Shown here: positions 1-3,875 of the stretch, in pieces
Position numbering within the stretch: position 1 is the stretch's first letter
How the letters are laid out: every line of letters begins with the position of its first letter
From: Actinomycetota bacterium
Lineage (GTDB): Bacteria; Actinomycetota; Acidimicrobiia; IMCC26256; PALSA-610
Direction of reading: 5' to 3'
NCBI GenBank assembly: GCA_030839105.1
Contig: JAUZEI010000248.1
Location: 1 to 7,378 of the forward strand
DNA length: 7,378 nt
The notes under the pieces: model-generated
Told to the model about the DNA's origin: nothing
The model's database searches: none
The model's input: only the letters and a program-made list of their open reading frames with translations
Program-made: the position numbers and the translations under genes

Positions 1-128
1 GCGAACAGCGTCGCCCACTGGATCGCATGATTCGAGTCGACGTACAGCACGACCGCGCCCAAGCCCAACAGCAGTTTGGGCCACCAACGCAGGTATCGGT
101 TCCGGCCCAGATAACCGGCCTCGGCCAT
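1..128 (-). CDS. Membrane protein, N-terminal fragment (cut by left edge)
   Basis: An open frame of 42 complete codons starts at ATG 128-126 and runs off the left edge without a stop. The product begins MAEAGYLGRNRYLRWWPKLL and goes on with a hydrophobic run (LLLGLGAVVLYV, about residues 19-30). This is a basic, Trp-rich N-terminus followed by the first membrane-spanning segment, as expected for an integral membrane protein with a positive-inside start. An in-frame TAG lies four codons upstream, so only ATG 128 or the adjacent TTG 131 can start the gene. No Shine-Dalgarno is visible. A TAGCCT hexamer (minus strand, 140-135) ends 6 nt before the ATG, which would suit a leaderless transcript. 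The family cannot be named from 42 residues. It is divergent from the next gene. Confidence 0.6.
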   Translation of the reverse strand, partial: MAEAGYLGRNRYLRWWPKLLLGLGAVVLYVDSNHAIQWATLF

Positions 129-223
129 CAACCGAGGCTAGTAGTTCTCGATTCAGTCGATTCCCCGGGTCGGCGCCGGCCTCTGATCCGCGGGTCGAGC
201 CCCGCCGACCGAGTGCGGACGCG

Positions 224-269
224 ACGACGCCTCCGGCGGCTATGGCAATGCGTGAACCGGAGGCGTCGT
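224..269. repeat. Perfect 13-bp inverted repeat, 20-nt loop
   Basis: ACGACGCCTCCGG at 224-236 is exactly complementary to CCGGAGGCGTCGT at 257-269. It lies in the 288-base gap between two divergent genes, where no terminator is needed, and it has no T-run after it. It could be an operator or a hairpin in the leader of either gene. A weaker 5-bp stem (190-194 with 201-205) lies just to the left. I see no convincing gene in the rest of 129-416. Confidence 0.6.
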
Positions 270-404
270 ACCCGACGTCCGCGCGTAGAGGGGGTCGCGG
301 GCGCCACCAACATTGTCGGCCGCCGCCCGGGATCTCTGTAGCGCGGGCCGTGGCTTCGCAGAGGATCCTGGTGCTCCGTGCTTTACCCCTGGGGACTCCC
401 TGCC

Positions 405-408
405 GAGG
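405..408 (+). promoter_or_regulatory. Ribosome binding site deciding the GTG 417 start
   Basis: GAGG at 405-408 lies 8 nt before GTG 417. It supports this start over the in-frame GTG at 378, whose nearest purine-rich site (GAGG, 361-364) is 13 nt away. Confidence 0.5.
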
Positions 409-416
409 TTACGGAG

Positions 417-665
417 GTGAACCTCACCCAGTGCCCGTACGACGGCGCCCAGATCGACGTCGAAGTTTCGCCGGGTGGCTCGCTGTTGCTCACGTGCGCG
501 GCGTGCTCTGCGGTCTGGGAGCGCCACGGCGCGTGGACCGGTCGCATCCGGGAGCCCGACCGGCAGCGGTTGCTGTCCGCCCGGCTGCACGGTTCGGTCA
601 TCGCACCAGCCGAACCGCTCCCCATGGTGCAGTCCGTACCCGACGCGCGTTCAGGCTCTCAGTAG
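417..665 (+). CDS. Small zinc-ribbon-like protein
   Basis: An 82-aa protein of unknown function. It opens VNLTQCPYDG and has a second knuckle, TCAACSAVWE, at about residues 26-35. Cysteines are at 6, 27 and 30, with Asp9 and His37 nearby. The C-x20-C-x2-C spacing with a hydrophobic strand (SLLLT) before the CxxC pair resembles a two-knuckle zinc ribbon whose first knuckle reads CPYD instead of CPxC. Whether metal is bound, and by which fourth ligand, cannot be seen. The residues after the ribbon (GAWTGRIREPDRQ) are charged and probably helical, and the last 20 are low in complexity. Start chosen at GTG 417 because the homology-like part begins there and a GAGG site sits 8 nt upstream; GTG 378 would add 13 residues. 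It appears to be a single-gene unit. A role as a small regulator or adaptor is a guess. Confidence 0.65.
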   Translation: MNLTQCPYDGAQIDVEVSPGGSLLLTCAACSAVWERHGAWTGRIREPDRQRLLSARLHGSVIAPAEPLPMVQSVPDARSGSQ

Positions 666-695
666 CAATTACTCAAATCCTTCGCCGCTACATCC

Positions 696-711
696 GGCGT
701 GAGCTTACGCC
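696..711 (+). terminator. Possible terminator hairpin after the zinc-ribbon gene
   Basis: GGCGT (696-700) pairs with ACGCC (707-711) across a 6-nt loop, 31 nt after the stop codon at 665. There is no T-run, as is common in high-GC actinobacteria, so the call rests only on position and stem. Confidence 0.3.
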
Positions 712-930
712 TGGCTAATACGGGCGTTGACTCGAAAACCTCGCTCGTCAACTTTCAGCGCGCGCACAGATGCGCGCTCGGCAGCGGTTTACCCGATTGC
801 GCATCTCGGTGCTTCCTGCGATAGTTCGCTTTGCGGAGAAGTTCTTGCCGAGAACAGGTTGTTCCGGGTCCTATTTCATGCTGTCGGTCGTTTACGGTAT
901 GACCAGTCGACCGACCCGAAGGGAACCTAA
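712..930 (+). promoter_or_regulatory. Structured leader/promoter region of the basic-protein gene
   Basis: This gene-free stretch, visibly less GC-rich than its surroundings, precedes the gene at 931. It contains these exact inverted repeats: GTTGAC 726-731 with GTCAAC 747-752; AGCGCGC 757-763 with GCGCGCT 772-778; AGATGCGC 768-775 with GCGCATCT 799-806; GTTCT 841-845 with AGAAC 851-855; GAACA 852-856 with TGTTC 860-864; and GTCGGTCG 883-890 with CGACCGAC 908-915. The second and third share 772-775 and cannot form together; the fourth and fifth share 852-855. The last stem ends 3 nt before the ribosome binding site AAGGGA (919-924), which lies 6 nt before ATG 931. No sigma-70-like promoter stands out: TTGACT at 727 has no good -10. 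The transcription start is unknown, so whether all stems are transcribed is open. Confidence 0.45.
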
Positions 931-1290
931 ATGCCGCGCTACCGAGTTACCTTGAGACGATCTTCAGTGGAAATCGTCGAGGCCAGCAACCAGTATCAAG
1001 CAGCAATTGTCGCCCGTGACCTTTTCGGGGACAGTGTCGAAGTAGCAGATGTTTCTCCCGCCGTCGGTCGGCCATCGGCCTCCATCGGCGGAGCGACGAC
1101 CGCGTCGAAGGCGACAAAGAAGGTCGCCAAAAAGCGTCGACCCCTCTCGCCCGAGGCCCGCGCCAAGTTGGCGCAGAATCTCGTGAAGGCCCGCGCCGCC
1201 CGCGCCGCGAAGGCCAAGGCCGCCAAACGCTCCACGAAGAGCGCTCCGGCCGCCAAGAAGGCGACCAAGCGAGTCGCCAAGAAGCGCTAG
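931..1290 (+). CDS. Basic protein with histone-H1-like Lys/Ala tail
   Basis: A 119-aa strongly basic protein in two parts. Residues 1-45 (MPRYRVTLRRSSVEIVEA at the start) look like a small folded domain of two or three strands and a helix. After a short Ser/Gly/Ala linker (about 46-58), residues 59-119 are almost entirely Lys, Arg and Ala, with KKVAKKRR, AAKAKAAKR and KKATKRVAKKR blocks. Within this, residues 70-92 (RPLSPEARAKLAQ and on) match a short LSPEARAK-type helix that recurs in bacterial DNA-associated proteins. Such tails are known from bacterial H1-like proteins and from actinobacterial HU, where they bind DNA or RNA without sequence preference. A nucleoid-associated role is therefore likely by inference, although there is no HU core here. 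ATG 931 has AAGGGA 6 nt upstream. Lys codons are mostly AAG, as usual at high GC. Confidence 0.8.
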   Translation: MPRYRVTLRRSSVEIVEASNQYQAAIVARDLFGDSVEVADVSPAVGRPSASIGGATTASKATKKVAKKRRPLSPEARAKLAQNLVKARAARAAKAKAAKRSTKSAPAAKKATKRVAKKR

Positions 1291-1327
1291 CGCCTCGAGC
1301 TTCCCGACTCCACCGACCTCCGGATCT

Positions 1328-1350
1328 CGTCGCCCCATCAGGCCGCGACG
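1328..1350 (+). terminator. Possible terminator hairpin after the basic-protein gene
   Basis: CGTCGC (1328-1333) pairs with GCGACG (1345-1350) over an 11-nt loop, 38 nt after the stop at 1290. It has no T-run. The palindrome GCGCTAGCGC across the stop codon itself is a second, weaker candidate. Confidence 0.25.
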
Positions 1351-1354
1351 GCGA

Positions 1355-1380
1355 TCGGGTCGGTCGGGTCGGTCGGGTCG
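1355..1380. repeat. 9-bp tandem repeat, 2.9 copies
   Basis: The unit TCGGGTCGG occurs at 1355-1363 and 1364-1372, and as an 8-base partial copy at 1373-1380, all exact. It is in non-coding DNA. The related inverse motif GACCCGA occurs at 1572-1578, close to the next gene's start. Confidence 0.75.
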
Positions 1381-1620
1381 AAGGACTGTGACAACGTTTA
1401 CATCGGGATCTCCGGCCATTCAGTTGTGGGCGCGTTTCTTCCGATGTATGCAAACCGCCGATCCCGGTGGTGGACGACGCGTTGACCTGCCGCCTGGAAT
1501 CTGGTCGCCTCGGCGGTGGCGAGCGAGTGGCGAAACCTCCGTCCGAGCATGCGCTCGCGGAGAATCCCAATGACCCGAACGACCGAACGAATCAGCCGGA
1601 TTTTCTGGGTCTGATTCTCG

Positions 1621-2118
1621 ATGCTCGAGCTACGACTCAACGCCGACGCGAAGCGCATCGCAGCGATGCGCGCCGCCATTGCGCAAGAGTGTCGTCGCTC
1701 GAACGCGGACGACGAACACGGCGCGCTCGTTGCGACCGTCGTGGAGCGACTCATCCTCGGCGAGAGCCCCGGTTCCGGAAAGCGCAGCCGCCGGTCCGAG
1801 GTGTTCGTGGTCGTGACCGTTCAGTCCGACGCGACCATGCTGATGGTTCGTGACCGCGGACTGCTCGCCGCCGATCTCGACGACCACCGCCAACGGCTCC
1901 TCGACGAGCACTCCGTGTGTTGGTCGACGATCTCGGGGGCCGACGGCCGGACGATCTGGGCCGAGATACCGCGAACCGCGCCGGTGGCCTCCGCGCCCGA
2001 GGCCGACCCCGTGCCCGTGTCCGCCCCCGCGCCGATCGAACCCGCTCCCGCCGCCCCGGCTTCCGCGCTCGGCGCCGGCGGTCCCGCCCTGGTCTCGGTG
2101 TTTCGTTCCGCGAAGTGA
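1621..2118 (+). CDS. Degenerate HATPase/anti-sigma-factor-like protein with Pro/Ala tail
   Basis: A 165-aa protein. Residues 1-118 follow the layout of RsbW-type (HATPase_c_2) anti-sigma kinases: an opening strand MLELRLNAD; a helix (about 11-25); a helix VATVVERLIL (about 38-46) where the N-box would lie; paired strands VFVVVTVQSD and TMLMVRDRG (61-80), the latter like the Asp-containing G1 box; a helix; then a closing strand GRTIWAEIPR (109-118). The usual ExxxN of the N-box reads ERLIL, so the Mg-ATP-binding Asn is missing. The G1 Asp78 is present but the following glycines are not. Kinase activity is therefore doubtful. The fold assignment is pattern recognition, not a search. Residues 120-155 are a Pro/Ala/Val linker. 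ATG 1621 is the only usable start, since an in-frame TGA lies at 1612-1614. No Shine-Dalgarno is visible. No sigma factor or antagonist gene is adjacent. Confidence 0.65.
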   Translation: MLELRLNADAKRIAAMRAAIAQECRRSNADDEHGALVATVVERLILGESPGSGKRSRRSEVFVVVTVQSDATMLMVRDRGLLAADLDDHRQRLLDEHSVCWSTISGADGRTIWAEIPRTAPVASAPEADPVPVSAPAPIEPAPAAPASALGAGGPALVSVFRSAK

Positions 2119-2180
2119 CCGGGTCCCGACGGCTACCGTGCCCGCCGTGCCGAAGCGAGCCCTTGGGTGCGTTGTTGCGG

Positions 2181-2199
2181 ACGTAATCGGTGCTTACGT
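2181..2199. terminator. Weak inverted repeat between convergent genes
   Basis: ACGTAA (2181-2186) is complementary to TTACGT (2194-2199) over a 7-nt loop. The right arm includes the TAA stop of the minus-strand MOSC gene. In this 75-bp convergent gap it may help end transcription in either direction, but the stem is short and not GC-rich. A second 5-bp stem (2129-2133 with 2144-2148) is also present. Confidence 0.25.
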
Positions 2200-3033
2200 G
2201 ATCGCGACCGCGTCGCCCCGTCGGACGAAACCACCGGTCGCGGTGACCGCGTAGACACCGACGCACGAGCTCGGCCCGAGGCCGGGGATGTCGAAGCGAT
2301 TGTTCCGGGCGATGGTCTGTAGGACGCCGAGGTCGCGCGGGAGATCGGCCTGCGCCAACGTCGTCATCACACACCGGGGCGCCGCCAGGAACACCGAGGC
2401 CGACACTTCGGGCCCGAGCGCGAGCGAGTGGCCGACCCACTCGTTCTCGACGAAACCGGTCTCAGCGGCGACGGCGACCACGATGTTCGGTCGGAAGCGC
2501 GCCGCCGGGAACGCGCTGTCGGGCGCGAGCCGCGCGAGGTGCGCGAGCGTCGCGGACGCGACCACATGCAACGGAGCCGCGTCGAAGAACGTCCCCGGCG
2601 CGACGATTCCGACGGGGGAATCGTGAACCGTGTCACCCCCGGGATCGGCGACGCCTTCGAGGCGTGGCGTATAGCTCTCGTACACGGCACCGTCCGGCGC
2701 CCGGTTCTCCAACCGCAACGGACGACCCAACGCGCGTGACAGCACCTCGTGCACCCGCGGATCGTCGGTGTCGACCGTCTCGCCGTCGGCGAGCGTGATG
2801 CGGGCCGGCGCCGGCTGTGTACCGGTCTGCGGCTCGGCCAGGTATTCGGCGCGACACGCGAACAGCGCACTCCAGCGGCGAGGATTCTTCGCGCTCGCGA
2901 TCTTGCCCGTCTCCTCGTCGACGAGGGCGTACGCGCGATCGCCGGCCACACCTTGCTCGCCCACCCGGGTCGCGTCGACCTCTTCGCCGAGCATCGACTT
3001 CACCGGATACCGGAAGAGCGCTTCGATCTGCAT
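2194..3033 (-). CDS. MOSC-domain protein, YcbX/mARC-like
   Basis: A 279-aa protein of the MOSC family, which binds molybdenum cofactor or transfers sulfur. Known relatives (YcbX, eukaryotic mARC) reduce N-hydroxylated compounds. Residues 1-70 form the N-terminal MOSC_N barrel, opening MQIEALFRYPVKSMLGEEV with the typical RYPVKS and a later VAGDRAYALVD. The MOSC domain spans about 140-279 and includes ARFRPNIVV (178-186), APRCVMTT (218-225) and GGFVRRGDAV (267-276). Cys221 in RCxxTT is at the place of the presumed molybdenum-ligand Cys of mARC. Length is normal for stand-alone bacterial members without a ferredoxin domain. ATG 3033 is chosen because the family starts there. An in-frame GTG at 3075 would add 14 residues and has AGGA 8 nt upstream, so it cannot be excluded. 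The substrate and the electron-donor partner are not visible nearby. Confidence 0.92.
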   Translation of the reverse strand: MQIEALFRYPVKSMLGEEVDATRVGEQGVAGDRAYALVDEETGKIASAKNPRRWSALFACRAEYLAEPQTGTQPAPARITLADGETVDTDDPRVHEVLSRALGRPLRLENRAPDGAVYESYTPRLEGVADPGGDTVHDSPVGIVAPGTFFDAAPLHVVASATLAHLARLAPDSAFPAARFRPNIVVAVAAETGFVENEWVGHSLALGPEVSASVFLAAPRCVMTTLAQADLPRDLGVLQTIARNNRFDIPGLGPSSCVGVYAVTATGGFVRRGDAVAIT

Positions 3034-3098
3034 CAGCCCCCGCTCACGGCTCGACGCTCGGTGTACGTGTATCACCGGTATGGTCCTGCCAGACGAAT

Positions 3099-3204
3099 TC
3101 CGTGTTCCACGGATGCAGGGCCCGGCGCATCGGCGCCGACGCTATCCGAAGGTGGCTCGTCGTCATCCGGCCGTCCGACTTCCGCCGAGGACCTCGTTGC
3201 GAGG
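3099..3204. promoter_or_regulatory. Divergent promoter region with three small palindromes
   Basis: Between the MOSC gene and the lipoprotein gene lie TCCGTG-ttc-CACGGA (3099-3113), TCGGCGCCGA (3130-3139) and CCTCG-ttg-CGAGG (3192-3204). GAGGAC is also repeated directly at 3187-3192 and 3201-3206. All are exact. Any could be an operator; none matches a regulator site I can name. Confidence 0.35.
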
Positions 3205-3224
3205 ACACGGCTGTCGTATGCCCG

Positions 3225-3230
3225 TAGCGT
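3225..3230 (+). promoter_or_regulatory. Candidate -10 for a leaderless lipoprotein transcript
   Basis: TAGCGT fits TANNNT and ends 7 nt before ATG 3238. That gene lacks a Shine-Dalgarno. No -35 is evident. Confidence 0.3.
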
Positions 3231-3237
3231 GGCGGGC

Positions 3238-3801
3238 ATGCTGGACGGCGACCCCGACGCATCTCCGATTCCCGACGTACCACGCCGCACAGCCATGTCG
3301 TCCTCACTCCTCCTGGTGGCTTGCCTCGGCGCCGTGCTCGGCGCGTGCACGACCGGTTCGTCGAAGGCGACACCGAACTCTTCGCCGCCGACATCGGCTT
3401 CGGCGCCGACATCGCCACCCGCAACGTCGGCCCCGCCGACGCCGCTCGCGAGTCTCTATCTCCGGATTCTCGGCCCCGCGGATGCCGCGAGCGGCAAGTT
3501 CTTCACCGCACTCAAGGCTCTGCCCGCCACCGCGACGGGCGCCGATGCGGAGAAGTCCGCCTTACCGGCCGCGGATGCGATCGAGCGGGCGAATCGGCAA
3601 CTGCGGGGAGTGAAGTGGCCCGGAAAGCTCGGTCGCGACATTCCGGCGCTCGTGAGTGCCAACGAAGCACTCGTCATCGACCTTCGCAGCCTCGGACCGC
3701 AAAAGAGCGTCACCACCGGAGCGTGGACCACTCGGTTCGAGCGCGATGTCCGCGCCGTGTTCAATCGCGCCACTGCGGTCCAGACCGACTTCCGCGGCTG
3801 A
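3238..3801 (+). CDS. Lipoprotein of unknown function
   Basis: A 187-aa predicted lipoprotein. Residues 1-20 hold the basic PRRTAM segment, residues 21-36 form a hydrophobic core (SSSLLLVACLGAVLGA), and the lipobox LGAC places the lipidated cysteine at 37. A Ser/Thr/Pro linker (38-69) would hold the rest off the membrane. The domain at about 71-187 looks all-helical, with segments near 81-94, 109-123, 135-150 and 162-185 and conserved-looking VKWPGK and DIPALVSANEAL. I have seen this W-P / D-ALV arrangement in unnamed actinobacterial exported proteins but know no function. ATG 3238 is preferred over ATG 3295 because only the longer form supplies the positive charge needed before the hydrophobic core. 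The frame stays open much further upstream, but that part lies opposite the MOSC gene. It converges with the phosphoesterase gene. Confidence 0.78.
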   Translation: MLDGDPDASPIPDVPRRTAMSSSLLLVACLGAVLGACTTGSSKATPNSSPPTSASAPTSPPATSAPPTPLASLYLRILGPADAASGKFFTALKALPATATGADAEKSALPAADAIERANRQLRGVKWPGKLGRDIPALVSANEALVIDLRSLGPQKSVTTGAWTTRFERDVRAVFNRATAVQTDFRG

Positions 3802-3819
3802 GCGCACTTCGAGGCGGAA

Positions 3820-3837
3820 GCGGGGGACGCGCCCCGC
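3820..3837. terminator. Possible bidirectional terminator between convergent genes
   Basis: GCGGGG (3820-3825) pairs with CCCCGC (3832-3837) over a 6-nt loop, inside the 74-bp gap between the stop codons at 3801 and 3876. The position serves both genes. There is no T-run on either side. Confidence 0.35.
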
Positions 3838-3875
3838 CGCAAACCGGTCGAGTGGTGCTTCCCGGTCGCGCCGTC

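Larger units (their letters stand above)
1291..1620. other. Gene-free stretch between basic protein and ATPase-like gene
   Basis: No reading frame here gives a protein-like sequence. The stretch contains the candidate hairpin at 1328-1350, a 9-bp tandem repeat (1355-1380), a GCGAGCG/CGCTCGC 7-bp inverted repeat with arms near 1519 and 1552, and TTGACC at 1482-1487, which matches a -35 box but has no good -10 at 17 bp. The promoter of the gene at 1621 must lie here but cannot be placed with confidence. Confidence 0.5.

Noticed and set aside
727..755. TTGACT at 727-732 as the -35 of a promoter
   Set aside because: At 16-18 bp spacing only AACTTT-like sequence is found, which is a poor -10.
852..864. 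GAACA-ggt-TGTTC as a LexA/SOS box
   Set aside because: The GAAC and GTTC half-sites are 5 nt apart, whereas the actinobacterial site needs 4, and the flanking bases do not match.
727..930. Short open frame of 67 codons ahead of the basic-protein gene
   Set aside because: No ribosome binding site, mixed composition, no motif. The stretch is better explained by inverted repeats.
947..1570. Minus-strand open frame of 207 codons opposite the basic-protein gene
   Set aside because: The translation is mainly Arg/Ser/Pro low-complexity sequence, and the plus-strand gene has a good ribosome binding site and protein-like composition.
1467..1853. Plus-strand open frame overlapping the start of the ATPase-like gene
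   Set aside because: It turns into Arg-rich low-complexity sequence as soon as it overlaps the real gene in another frame. No ribosome binding site and no recognisable motif.
2749..3237. Upstream extension of the lipoprotein frame
   Set aside because: It runs opposite the MOSC gene and would put the signal peptide and lipobox in the middle of the protein.
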